64,000 nucleotides of DNA from assembly GCA_002238505.1 (NCBI GenBank), contig MPMM01000011.1:1-64000 (forward strand). Direction: 5' to 3'. The notes below the pieces were generated by a model. That model was not told the DNA's origin. It made no database searches and worked only from the letters and a program-made list of their open reading frames with translations. This stretch comes from SAR202 cluster bacterium bin22. Its GTDB lineage: Bacteria; Chloroflexota; Dehalococcoidia; Lucifugimonadales; UBA3495. Below, in pieces: positions 1-8,579 of this stretch (position 1 is the stretch's first letter; every line of letters begins with the position of its first letter). The translations under genes and the position numbers were made by a program.

Positions 1-723
1 TTGCCGGGTCTCCCGAACCGGTCCTCGAACAGGTAGTGGGACTGCAGCTCGGTGAAGGAACGGGTACGTTGTCTTCGGCCGTCCCCCAGGCTCTTGTGTA
101 ATATCCGGGCCACCGCCAGTTTTGTGTGGTCGTACAGAATGCTCTGGGGAATCCCGCCCAGAAAGGCAAAGGCCGATACGTGACCGTCCAGAAAGGCCTC
201 GGTGGTCTCCGACGGATAGGCCTTCATGAAGCAGCCGTCGCTGTGGGGCAGGTCCAGCACCAGGTAGTGCGCCTTCCGCTCCACTCCGGCGATGACCGCC
301 ACTGCCTCGCCGAAGTCGCACTGGGCGTGGCCCGGTGCGTGGGACAAGGGCACGAACATCTCCTGAGTCCGCCGCCGGTGCTCCCTGACGTAGTCCTTGA
401 CCGTGGCGTATCCCCCGGTGAACCCGTGCTCGTCCCGCAGCCGCTCAAAGATCCGTTTGACCGTGTGGCGCTGCTTCCTGGGAACCTGGCGGTCAGCTTC
501 CAGGATGGCGTCAATCACCCCGGTGAAGGGCTCATCCTGAGCTTGTCGAAGGATTGGGACGCCGGGGTGGGTCCTGGCGCCGGTAACCTGGTGGTGCCGA
601 GTAGGCCAGCATTTTGCGTACCGTGTCCCGGTGCAGGCCGAAAACACGGGAGGCCTCCCGAACGCTCATCCCCTCCACCATGCAGGCCCGGCGAACCCGC
701 GCGTAAAGCTCCACGTTGTACAT
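1..723 (-). pseudogene. istA: IS21-family transposase IstA, frameshifted and partial
   Basis: The N-terminal part, from ATG at 723, starts MYNVELYARVRRACMVEGMS and contains a helix-turn-helix (VREASRVFGLHRDTVRKML), as in IstA. This frame ends at TGA 534-532. From about 536 leftward a different frame continues the same protein: DEPFTGVIDAILEADRQVPR, then the DDE-domain stretch with CDFGEAVAVIAGVERK and YDHTKLAV, open to position 1. The switch coincides with a short dispersed repeat at 531-554 that appears to replace a few linker codons. The transposase is probably inactive in cis unless frameshifting rescues it. Family confidence is high. Whether the rest is intact cannot be seen. Confidence 0.85.
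531..554 (-). repeat. Short dispersed repeat inside istA (core CTTCGACAAGCTCAGGAT)
   Basis: The minus strand reads CTTCGACAAGCTCAGGAT followed by GAG, giving the codons for NPSTSSG and then a stop. From memory, this core is a common short dispersed repeat in many bacterial genomes, often near gene ends. Here it lies in the linker between the IstA helix-turn-helix and catalytic domain and shifts the frame. No second copy was noticed in this window, so its repeat status rests on recall. Confidence 0.5.
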
Positions 724-841
724 CCATAACACCTTCCAAAGACTGATACTCAGCCTTACGGAAGGCGGTGGACGGTACGATTTCCCGCCGCCATAAATCA
801 GCCAGCAGACCCGCCCTTGTGGTCCACTTTACCTCCGCCTT

Positions 842-1216
842 TTACACCAGGGCAGATATGCTGACGGTATGAAGTTCGGTGGCAGTGTTGGCGGGCAGAA
901 GAGCGACCGGTGTTGAGGCTTCGGCGCTTCCTACTCCGTTGCCCTCGCCGCCAGACCCGCCGACTCGCATGATGTAGCAGCGTCCACCACCATTATTGAA
1001 GTAACCATATACCGAGTGGGCCAAATAGGAACCCTCGGTGAATTCACCGAACTGATCCACAAACTGGGTCCAGTTGGTAACCAGGGTAAGCTCGTTGAAC
1101 GGTCACTTTTCCGCGAAACCGACGAATGCAGCTACCGCAGTCCCAACTCCGGCAATCGGTTTACTGCCTCCGTCAACCTCCTCGACGTAAACTCCCAGGG
1201 AAAGATATGTGGGCAT
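842..1216 (-). pseudogene. Contractile injection system / phage tail sheath protein, N-terminal remnant
   Basis: From ATG 1216, with GGAGG seven bases upstream, the product starts MPTYLSLGVYVEEVDGGSKP, continues AGVGTAVAAFVGFAEK, then has TGA at 1105-1103, then PFNELTLVTNWTQFVDQFGE and YGYFNNGGGRCYIMRVGG. This is the conserved N-terminus of contractile-tail sheath proteins. The TGA sits where sheaths normally have Gly (AEKGP), so one base change (GGA to TGA) explains it. The frame then runs into the IS21 end at 846 and terminates at 844-842, leaving about 124 codons of a protein normally over 350 residues. The gene is doubly broken. The remainder may lie beyond the IS element. It belongs with the DUF4255 and AAA genes upstream. 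Confidence 0.85.
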
Positions 1217-1302
1217 GCTTTACCTCCAATAAATTGATTGCTGTTGCCTTCGAGGGCGTACAACTGCGTCTCTCAAAAGTGGTTTACCTTCGTAGAGTTT
1301 GG

Positions 1303-2133
1303 TTAGATTGCGATATCGTAATTCTGTCCTGGCACCTGAAGGGTCGTCCGGATTTCTTCGTAAATGTCCGGGGATTGAACGCTCACCGTGTAAGTACCAG
1401 CCGGAACTCCCGAGAAGATAAACCGGCCCAAACTATCGGTAGTGGTATCGAGGCCTCGTTCAACAAGGGTCAGGCGGGCCGAGGCTATCCCCGCGTCCGG
1501 GTCTCCAGTCCGATGCAGCTTTCCACCAATGCGCAGCGGGGAAACCTCCACATGTCCGGTTGCGGTCGGTCCCTCCACTTGCCGTGAGATCAAACGGGAC
1601 GTCAGGGCAAGACCCACCTCAATCTCCTGGCTCAAGTCGATCCTTGTGGTGACGCGGTAGTCCAGGGAAGGCCGAGCATCGTTGCTCATGGCCCCCCAAT
1701 ATTCGGCCAGCCCCTGGTTTGGACTGGTGGAAGCCACCTCGGTGGGTATCTCCTCACCGGCTAACGAGCTGTGCATTACTTCGTCAGGAATCAGGGGGTT
1801 CTTGAGAAAGGTGACCAGTGCTCGGGCAAGGAGCCGGTGTTCGTCTTCAACTGTATTGGCGAATGCGGTCACCTTGTAGGTGAGGTCCATACGGACTTCC
1901 GCCCTGCTTTTAATTGCCGTATTGTCAGGTCCTCGACGGACGACCCACAGGTTCGGGTTTCTTAGTTCGGTATTCTCTCGTATCTCGAACAGATAAAGAT
2001 TGATAGTAGGGCGGGAAATACCGGCAGCCCATTGCCTGGTGGGCATCTGGAAGGCAATATCAACCTCACCGGAGTCAATATTGCTCCGTTGTATCAACAA
2101 CTGCCTGATTGTTTCGTCCAATTCCGCAAACAT
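1303..2133 (-). CDS. DUF4255 (Pvc16-like) contractile injection system protein with C-terminal carboxypeptidase-regulatory-like domain
   Basis: 276 residues. The N-terminal ~190 residues match the DUF4255/Pvc16 type: MFAELDETIRQLL start, a PTINLYLFEIRENTELRN segment and a long strand-rich region ending in a DYRVTTRIDLSQEIEVG stretch. In extracellular contractile injection systems this family is thought to cap or terminate the sheath-tube. Residues ~195-276 (GKLHRTGDPDAGIASARLTL ... SLGRFIFSGVPAGTYTVSVQ) look like a carboxypeptidase regulatory-like / Ig-like fold, an appendage seen on some members. It starts 27 bases after the ATPase stop and is followed by the broken sheath gene, so it belongs to one minus-strand operon. 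The frame itself is intact. Confidence 0.75.
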   Translation of the reverse strand: MFAELDETIRQLLIQRSNIDSGEVDIAFQMPTRQWAAGISRPTINLYLFEIRENTELRNPNLWVVRRGPDNTAIKSRAEVRMDLTYKVTAFANTVEDEHRLLARALVTFLKNPLIPDEVMHSSLAGEEIPTEVASTSPNQGLAEYWGAMSNDARPSLDYRVTTRIDLSQEIEVGLALTSRLISRQVEGPTATGHVEVSPLRIGGKLHRTGDPDAGIASARLTLVERGLDTTTDSLGRFIFSGVPAGTYTVSVQSPDIYEEIRTTLQVPGQNYDIAI

Positions 2134-2160
2134 TTTCCAGCCCGCAATTACAGGTGAGTG

Positions 2161-4251
2161 TCAGGCCATGGCCATTTCAAAATAGGGGCCAAACTCCTGC
2201 TCCGTCAGCAGCTTTCCCATCTTCTGGTATTCGCGCCGGGTTGCCCGGGTGAGATGTTTCACTTCGATGCTGTTCCCGTCGTAAGCAGCGAGGAATGCGG
2301 CAGCCAGGGCGATATTCTTTATGTTTCCTCCGGCCAGCCGGAACTGCCTGGCCATAAATGCCAGGTCAATATCGGACTGGAGCGGGGCCTCGGCGGGAAA
2401 TACGCGGCGCCAGATTAGCAGCCGCTGTTCCTCATCGGGAAAAGGGAACTCCACAACGAAGTGAAGCCGGCGAAGGAAGGCATCATCCAGGTTGTTGCGA
2501 AGGTTGGTATTCAATATGGCAATTCCCTGGTACTCCTCCATTTTTTGCAGCAAGTAGCTGACTTCAAGGTTCGCATAACGGTCATGGGAATCCCGAATCT
2601 CGGCGCGCTTGCCGAAGAGGGCGTCGGCCTCGTCAAAGAGCAGGATTCTGTTGGCCTCCTGGGCCCGCCGAAAAATTGCTTCCAGGTTCTTTTCGGTTTC
2701 ACCTACATACTTGCTGACAATGTTGGAGAGGTCGATTCGATGCAGGTCAAGATCCAGTGAACAAGCGATTAATTCCGCGGCCATGGTCTTTCCGGTGCCC
2801 GACGAACCAACAAAGAGCAGGTTCAGGCCTTTTCCCCCGGAACTGTCGGGATCAAATCCCCACTGCCCGTAGACGAGGGATGTGTTTCGGAAGCAGGCGC
2901 AGATTTCCAGGAGTTGACGCTTGCGGTCATCGGGCAAGATAAGGTCGTCCCAGGAACGCCGGGCGCGGGAATCGCTTGCCGTTTTACCCTGCCCACGGGA
3001 CGAGGCGTAGCGGAAAGATTCAACAAGGTCGTCGAACGTTACTTCTGCATTGTCGGGCCCACGCCACCTGGCCATGGATGAGGCAAAATCGGTAGACTCC
3101 CTAATCTGTCCGCCGCTGCAGCCGTAATTGCCAACCAGAAGGTCAAGTTCCTCATCGGAAATGGCGGAGCTTTCGTACGGCAGATGCTGTTCCCACAGGA
3201 GCTTACCCTCAGGGTAGCCCGGCGCCGGAATCTCTAGAATCAGTCACGCCAGATCCGGGGCCGTCCCAAAGGGAATCCACGGAGTATGACCACTCATGAT
3301 GGTGACTTCGCGTCGTTCCGACATCAGGACTTCCATGGCCTGGGCCAGCATTCGCTCTTGAGGACCGTGCCCAGAGAGATGATGACTGTTTCGGAAGAAT
3401 ATTATGGCTTCCTGGAGCAACGCTTCTCGATGAGCACGGTGGAGGAGATTCGAAATATCCTGGCCGCAGGTTAAGAGTACGTCCAGGTCTATCGTCAGCA
3501 TTCTTCGGTTCAGGGCATGACAGACAGCCCGGGATGCCGTCTGCTTGCCGCAACCTGCAGGACCAAAGAACTGAAGCAGGACAGTCCGGTCTGATTCGGT
3601 GAGCCGCTCTATATGAACTGGCAATTCCTGAAATCTGCTCTTTGTTTCAGCGGGTAGCACGACATCGCTCCAGGACTGCTCCCCCTCCCAGATACTGGCG
3701 AATTGACCCAACTGATCGTCCAGGAAGTCGACCCCGAGCAAGTAACCCAGCACTCGTGGATCCAGGTTGAGAGATTTGGAGAGACTCCCTGGTGACTGGC
3801 AATACGGGTCCGTAGTCATTTGTACGAGATCGTATTTCAGCAGGGGGGCGCCAGGACTAAATGACTGCCTGCACCGGATTCTGTCCTCCAGGCTGTCGGC
3901 GAGGATCTGCAGTGCCAATTGGCCGGTGGGACGACTCTTGCCGACGTCATCCTGGAGAAGGGCGTAAAGGAGTTCATAGGTCTTGTCGAGTTCGGGAGCG
4001 AGGCACAGGACGATCACGCCCACGTCAAAGTCGCTGAGCTTCAACGCTTGCCTCAACCTCTTCAAGCGGACTCCCTCGCAACCACTCAGATCCAATGCCC
4101 CTGGCGAATCTGGACCGGCTTTCGAAGAGGTATCTTTGATTTGGAATGACGGTGATGCTGCCGCAGGACTGCTGTCATCGGATTGATAGCATTCCAAAGT
4201 GGACTCGATCTGAGTATCCGAAAGAAAAAGCCCTTCCATACCCTCTACCAC
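2161..4251 (-). pseudogene. Two-domain AAA ATPase of contractile injection system (Pvc15-like), interrupted by in-frame TGA
   Basis: One continuous frame of about 697 codons from GTG 4251 (or ATG 4239) to TGA 2161, broken only by TGA at 3246-3244. The first half has a degenerate AAA domain (FFGPAGCGKQTASR). The second has a full AAA module: Walker A FVGSSGTGKTMAAE, Walker B ILLFDEADALFGKR, sensor-like ILNTNLRNNLDDAFLRR. The bases between the halves translate cleanly in the same frame (LILEIPAPGYPEGKLLWEQH and on), so a nonsense change is the simplest reading. Such ATPases accompany eCIS and may help assembly or loading. A selenocysteine here is unlikely: no catalytic Cys is expected at this position. 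The C-terminal half might still be made by restart at ATG 3075. Confidence 0.8.
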
Positions 4252-4278
4252 ATCTTGGTCAACGGCTGAGTATCGAAG

Positions 4279-4383
4279 CTAATGCTCGCGAATTTCCCGA
4301 CAGAGCCGCGAGTTCAACAGTCCGAGGTCTGCCACAAAGCCGGCCGGTATGGTGTTATTCGAACTGACAGTGTTTTTTTCCAT
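4279..4383 (-). CDS. Possible small protein (34 aa) before the AAA ATPase
   Basis: ATG 4383 preceded by AAGGTG at a plausible distance; product MEKNTVSSNNTIPAGFVADL then about 14 more residues. The frame is also open upstream to 4461, but the SD-like site favours 4383. It ends 27 bases before the ATPase start, the same spacing seen between ATPase and DUF4255, which suggests an operon member. No family recognised; it may be spurious. Confidence 0.3.
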   Translation of the reverse strand: MEKNTVSSNNTIPAGFVADLGLLNSRLCREIREH

Positions 4384-4479
4384 TACGGCACCTTGAACTG
4401 GTAGAGGCAGCGCGAGTGAAACGGGGAATATGAGGGCACGCCTCCTGTTGCAGACATGCAACTACGAAGCATGTAGTCG

Positions 4480-4989
4480 CTACTTCCTCAATATCTGATC
4501 CCTTCCCTTCCAAAGGGAACGAAATAGCTCTTTGAGGGGATGAACTGATGGGTCACCCAGGGCTTCCTTTATGATTCCAGCCTCGTACTTGAGAGCGTTC
4601 CTGCCATCTTCAGATACGGCAACTACCTTAATGTGAGGGTATTCGTCTAGAAGGTGTCCGGTCAGGCCTGGGTCCTGCCCTGACTCTGGAAGGTCGACGA
4701 CCACTACGGTGGCCTCTGTGCTGCCCGCCTTCAAGAGGGCATCGATGGTCCCATCGGCAGCCTCAACCAGCTCGATGTCGGTGTCACGTGCAAGTGTGTC
4801 GACCCAGTCTCGCTGTCTGCCATTCGGGGACAGGCCAGGAGTATTCTCAATCGAGGCATACTTGCTCCCAATAACTGCAATTGGGACCCATACATGACAA
4901 TCAGAACATGGAAATTGCACCAATGGGAGAGAACCAAAGGACTCAAAGAGTACTGGAGCAGGTACCGGTAACTCTGGGTTGTTGGGCAC
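4480..4989 (-). CDS. Hypothetical protein, weak receiver-like C-terminal half
   Basis: 169 residues from a GTG. The first ~60 residues look unlike coding sequence and another frame overlaps them, so the true start may be internal. Residues ~60-165 alternate hydrophobic strands and helices (DIELVEAADGTIDALL, ATVVVVDLPES, HIKVVAVSEDG), resembling a response-regulator receiver, but the family is not assignable. It lies between the LuxR-type regulator and the injection-system genes on the same strand and may be a regulatory accessory. Low certainty. Confidence 0.35.
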   Translation of the reverse strand: MPNNPELPVPAPVLFESFGSLPLVQFPCSDCHVWVPIAVIGSKYASIENTPGLSPNGRQRDWVDTLARDTDIELVEAADGTIDALLKAGSTEATVVVVDLPESGQDPGLTGHLLDEYPHIKVVAVSEDGRNALKYEAGIIKEALGDPSVHPLKELFRSLWKGRDQILRK

Positions 4990-5173
4990 GGTTCCGCAGA
5001 TACTGGTTTCCCGGGAGGGAAACTGAAGATATCCAAGTTCCGAGTTGGTTCTGCCGCGACCAATGCATGTCCGTCGGCAACAAAGGGTGCGGAATAAAGG
5101 GGGTTAGTGTTACTTGGAGACACTTTGTAGGGTGTAGTAAGAGGTTGTATAGATTGCCGGGTAGAGAGGTTTT

Positions 5174-5878
5174 CTAGTTTCGACCGGAGCCAGCTTCTAC
5201 CAGGCCTACACTCAGCGCGTAGGCTGCGGCAGCTCTCCTGTTTTGTACCCGGAGTTTCTCCAAGATGTTATGCACGTAGTTTTTGACAGTTTGGAGTTCC
5301 AGATCAAGGCGAGAAGCTATTTCCTTGTTACTTAATCCGTCAGCCAACAGTTGAAGGATTTGGGATTCCCGTCGGGTAAATTGCTCCTGCTTGCCTTCCT
5401 GCTTGACACCCAATTCCCGCCTGACTGTGGCCAGTCGTTCAAACAAATAGCTGGAAATTTCAGGAGGACAAACAACTCCGCCCCGATGCGCGCTGCGCAT
5501 AGTATCTGCCAGTTCACCCGGGGAAACATCGGACAGCGTGTATGCCGACGCGCCTGCCTCAATACAGACGAGTATGTCGTTCCTGGAGTTAGTTACCCCA
5601 AATGCGACGACTTTAGCGCCGTGATAGCGCCTTTTAACGCCCTGGATTCGGGCTTCGAAAGCTTCAAATTCAGGAGTGGCTTCAATTAGTACTATGTCCG
5701 CCTCTATAGGCATGTGCCCCTGCGGTGTAGATCGTGACTCTGATGCAACATCTACGACGAAAATGCCGGGTTCCCCTAGCAGTGACCAGGCAAGAGCCTC
5801 CCGTACAACCCGAAATGGGTGAACAATTCCAATCCTGATGTCTGCTGATACAGCGGCTTCGTCCACGTTACCTGCCAT
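5174..5878 (-). CDS. LuxR/NarL-type transcriptional regulator with degenerate receiver
   Basis: About 234 residues from ATG 5878 (an in-frame TTG lies at 5887). Residues ~10-125 form a receiver-like domain; residues ~170-230 are a LuxR-type HTH (FTRRESQILQLLADGLSNKE, IASRLDLELQTVKNYVHNIL). The receiver lacks key residues: the phospho-acceptor site reads VLIEATPE (Glu for Asp), the N-terminal acidic pair is replaced by IGIVHPFRV, and the usual Lys before the last helix is Ser (AYTLSDVSP). It is therefore probably not controlled by phosphorylation. It lies immediately upstream of the contractile injection genes on the same strand and may have controlled them. Confidence 0.8.
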   Translation of the reverse strand: MAGNVDEAAVSADIRIGIVHPFRVVREALAWSLLGEPGIFVVDVASESRSTPQGHMPIEADIVLIEATPEFEAFEARIQGVKRRYHGAKVVAFGVTNSRNDILVCIEAGASAYTLSDVSPGELADTMRSAHRGGVVCPPEISSYLFERLATVRRELGVKQEGKQEQFTRRESQILQLLADGLSNKEIASRLDLELQTVKNYVHNILEKLRVQNRRAAAAYALSVGLVEAGSGRN

Positions 5879-5987
5879 GATCCCCAACTTCTGCCCTCAC
5901 AATCCTGTCGCAGGGTACCCAATCTTCGCTCGTTGACTTGCAAGAGCTTACTGTCCCGACTTTTCTGTTTACCGAATACCTCGGCAT

Positions 5988-6016
5988 ACAATATAAGGTG
6001 GAATTTCTGTTGGCAA
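5988..6016 (-). promoter_or_regulatory. Putative sigma-70 promoter for the LuxR-type regulator
   Basis: On the minus strand TTGCCA (6016-6011), a 17-base spacer, then TATTGT (5993-5988), about 110 bases before the regulator start, in an AT-richer stretch. Found by eye only. Confidence 0.4.
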
Positions 6017-6372
6017 GTAAACCACAAAAGTATCGCTAATGAATGCTACACAAGGTCTATAACAGTACCTTGTACGGTACTGAAAAAGTACCTGACTGGA
6101 GACGGGTTCATACCAGCCTCTAACCATGAGCGAACAAGCGGCGGGTGCAAGTGGCGGAGGCAAAGTGGGCCGCTCGGGCGGGCGCTGCCGGCAGATCCAT
6201 GGCGGCGGTAAGCGGGGCAACTGCAGCGAATGTTGGAAGAGTCTAAAGTGGAACAGACATCGAAGGCAGGTCAGTCTGGATACGATTGAGGGCAGCGCAG
6301 CGACGCTCCTCAGCGCCACATGCATCGTGGAGAAGCGCCCGAGCATGGGCGCGAAGGCGGTCGTGAGCGGAC
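6017..6372. other. Intergenic region, no gene seen
   Basis: 356 bases between the regulator promoter and the 3' end of the NHL gene. Short open frames here have no recognisable protein features. No terminator with a clear T tract was found. Confidence 0.5.
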
Positions 6373-7371
6373 CTACAGATTTATAGCAGGCTCCACGTAG
6401 TCCTTGACCTTGTTGTAAATTTGGAGCCGGTGATGGTACGACTCCAGGACTATGATCCGGTCGGCGGCGTCAACATTGACGGCCACCGGACGCCGGAACC
6501 GCCATTCAGGTTCGAGGTCTGTTCGACGCCTGGCTTTGATGATATCCGGATTGGCATCGATGTAAGTTTGGGCCCACGGCGAGGGCTCCTGGGCGTCGCC
6601 GACCAGCGCTGTAATGTATTGGCCGTCGGCAGCATAGATCTGGACACGGTGGTTCCCCCAGTCAGTTACGTAAACATCCCCATCCGAGTCCACTGCTACC
6701 CCGGAAGGACCCTTTAGAGACCCCACCCCTGCGCTGGAGCCTTCGAACTTAAGGAGCAACTCCCCGGTAGGGGCGAATTTCTGCACCCGGTTATTTCCCC
6801 AGTCCGCCACGTAAATGTTGTCGTAGCGGTCGAGGCAGATGCCCCATGGCATTTCCAGTTCTCCGTCACCACTGCCGCGCTTCCCGAAGCGAGACCGAAA
6901 CTCACCGATCTGGCTGAAACTTTGCACCCGGTGATTCAGGCTGTCCACCACCCAGATGGTTCCCCATGAATCGAAAGCGATTCCTGACGGTCCGTTCAAC
7001 TGCCCGTCTTCGCTGCCGGACCTGCCCCAGTGGTACCGGTAAGCGCCCTCGTCATCGTAAACGGTGATCCGGTTGAGATGCTCGTCCGAAACGAACACTC
7101 GTCCGTCACGGTCCAAATCGATTGACCGGGGCCAGACAAAGCGCCCATCCTCTGCACCGACAGAGCCGAACTGGCCTTGAAACTCGTGGTCCAGGGTAAC
7201 CTTACTGACACGCTGGCCCAACTGCTCCACGCCGCGGCTTAACACAAACATTCGACCGTTTGGCCCCAGGACAAAATCCTGGGGAGCCCAAAATCCCCGG
7301 CCCGACTGGCTGTACATGCCAATGCAGTAACTATAGTCATATACCCGGCCAGCGGCGACTGTGGTCAGCAT
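6373..7371 (-). CDS. NHL-repeat beta-propeller protein
   Basis: 332 residues with about six NHL-type repeats, recognisable by recurring LNGPSGIAFDSWGTIWVVDS, LEMPWGICLDRYDNIYVADW and LKGPSGVAVDSDGDVYVTDW segments, each followed by N(N/H)RVQ(K/S/I). It would fold as a six-bladed propeller used for protein or ligand binding. No signal peptide is evident; the N-terminus (MLTTVAAGRVYDYSYC) goes straight into the first blade. It is the third gene of a minus-strand set after DUF1800 and DUF1501, separated from DUF1501 by 36 bases, suggesting co-transcription. The substrate is unknown. Confidence 0.85.
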   Translation of the reverse strand: MLTTVAAGRVYDYSYCIGMYSQSGRGFWAPQDFVLGPNGRMFVLSRGVEQLGQRVSKVTLDHEFQGQFGSVGAEDGRFVWPRSIDLDRDGRVFVSDEHLNRITVYDDEGAYRYHWGRSGSEDGQLNGPSGIAFDSWGTIWVVDSLNHRVQSFSQIGEFRSRFGKRGSGDGELEMPWGICLDRYDNIYVADWGNNRVQKFAPTGELLLKFEGSSAGVGSLKGPSGVAVDSDGDVYVTDWGNHRVQIYAADGQYITALVGDAQEPSPWAQTYIDANPDIIKARRRTDLEPEWRFRRPVAVNVDAADRIIVLESYHHRLQIYNKVKDYVEPAINL

Positions 7372-7407
7372 ATCCCTTCTCCCGTGAACGAATTCGGGGG
7401 CCTGAAG

Positions 7408-8550
7408 CTACACGAAAGACATTTGCTCAAAGTGTCCACCGACGATGGGCACCGGATCGAGTCCCAGCCACCTCTCCGCCAAAGTGGAGTAGAAGCCGCG
7501 GAAATCGTAGCTTGGCGCCAGGTCTCCCTCGGTCAGGTCCTCAAGCTTCAACGACGGATAAGTCCCGTACATTCCACCATTCACCCGATCACCGATGGCA
7601 AAGGCCACCCCGGCAGCACCGTGGTCGGTACCAGTGCCGTTATCGCGGACGCGGCGCCCAAACTCGCTGAACAACATAACAACCACTTCGTCTGAGGCAT
7701 CGTGCTCCCGCAGGTCAGCGAAGAAGTCGCGTATGGCGGCGGATACGTCCATCCAAAGCTTGGTATGGGAGCCCATCTGGTCATAGTGGGTGTCGAAGGA
7801 CCCGTAGGCCGTGTAAAAGACCTGGGTACCCAGATCCGCCAGGTGTACCTGGGCCACGTCTCTGAGGCGCCTAGCGATGGGATTGTTGGCATACTCCACG
7901 TTTGAAGAATAGATTTCGGGAGCAACCCTGATGATGTCTGCTCCCTTCAAGGCATCCCGTCCCGCCTGTCCCAGGTATTCCATGGTCGGCCCGGCGCCGA
8001 TGGCGGGAGCGTACATCCTGGCAAAGCTCTCCAATAACTGGTCCCTGTCCTGCTCGGACGTGATCCCCGGATTTGATGAGAGCACACCGTAGGTGGGAAG
8101 ATGATTGACGGAAGTAACGGGAACGCCCTTCATGGCCAGCGCGCGAGGCAAACCCTGGCCCAGGCTCACTCCCTTAAGGACGTTCTCGCCGGCAGGATCC
8201 AGGTCCCGAATCACCTTGGCCAGCCAGCCGTCAGTCCCGATAGAATTTGGTTCGCAGGTATGCCAGATGTCCATGGCGCGGAAGTGGGAACGGGGCGAGT
8301 TTTCGAACCCGATGCCGTGGATGATTGCCATGTTGCCCTGGTCGTAGATATCTTTCAACGGCTCCGTGTCAGACCGGAATGCCAGTTGGTCATCTATGGG
8401 CAGAACCTGGTCTTCAGAGATATGAACCTTGGGCCGGTTGTCCCAGTAAAGAGGGTTGCTATAGGGCACGATGGTATTGAGGTAATCGTTGGCCCCGGTT
8501 AGCTCCATTACCACCAATACGGGGTCTTTATGGGTTGATGCCATATTCAT
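7408..8550 (-). CDS. DUF1501 family protein (alkaline-phosphatase/sulfatase-like fold)
   Basis: 380 residues. Hallmarks of DUF1501 are VVMELTGANDYLNTIVPY near the N-terminus, GNMAIIHGIGFENSPRSHF, FDTHYDQMGSHTKLW and VVMLFSEFGRRVRDNGTGTD followed by HGAAG. The family is usually encoded beside DUF1800, as here: DUF1800 ends 29 bases upstream. Many homologues carry a Tat signal; this protein starts MNMASTHKDPVLVVMEL with no leader, so it may be cytoplasmic or exported with a partner. The biochemical activity of the family is not established. Confidence 0.85.
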   Translation of the reverse strand: MNMASTHKDPVLVVMELTGANDYLNTIVPYSNPLYWDNRPKVHISEDQVLPIDDQLAFRSDTEPLKDIYDQGNMAIIHGIGFENSPRSHFRAMDIWHTCEPNSIGTDGWLAKVIRDLDPAGENVLKGVSLGQGLPRALAMKGVPVTSVNHLPTYGVLSSNPGITSEQDRDQLLESFARMYAPAIGAGPTMEYLGQAGRDALKGADIIRVAPEIYSSNVEYANNPIARRLRDVAQVHLADLGTQVFYTAYGSFDTHYDQMGSHTKLWMDVSAAIRDFFADLREHDASDEVVVMLFSEFGRRVRDNGTGTDHGAAGVAFAIGDRVNGGMYGTYPSLKLEDLTEGDLAPSYDFRGFYSTLAERWLGLDPVPIVGGHFEQMSFV

Positions 8551-8579
8551 ATCCCTCTACATCAACTGTATGCACTTGG

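Larger units (their letters stand above)
1..846 (-). mobile_element. IS21-family insertion element, left part cut by window edge
   Basis: One end of an IS21-type element. The terminus is taken at 846 because the minus strand there begins TGTAAAAGGCGG and continues into AAAGTGGACCAC, which resembles IS21-family ends that start with TG and carry repeated subterminal motifs. The istA-like reading frame begins about 120 bases inside this end. The element sits inside a sheath gene: sheath coding sequence runs up to 847 and stops making sense beyond it. The other end, istB and the target duplication lie outside the window. The exact terminus is inferred. Confidence 0.75.

Noticed and set aside
3244-3246. 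Selenocysteine at the in-frame TGA of the AAA ATPase.
   Set aside because: Not a Cys or redox position in this family and no canonical SECIS hairpin; the neighbouring sheath gene is also broken, so a nonsense mutation is more likely.
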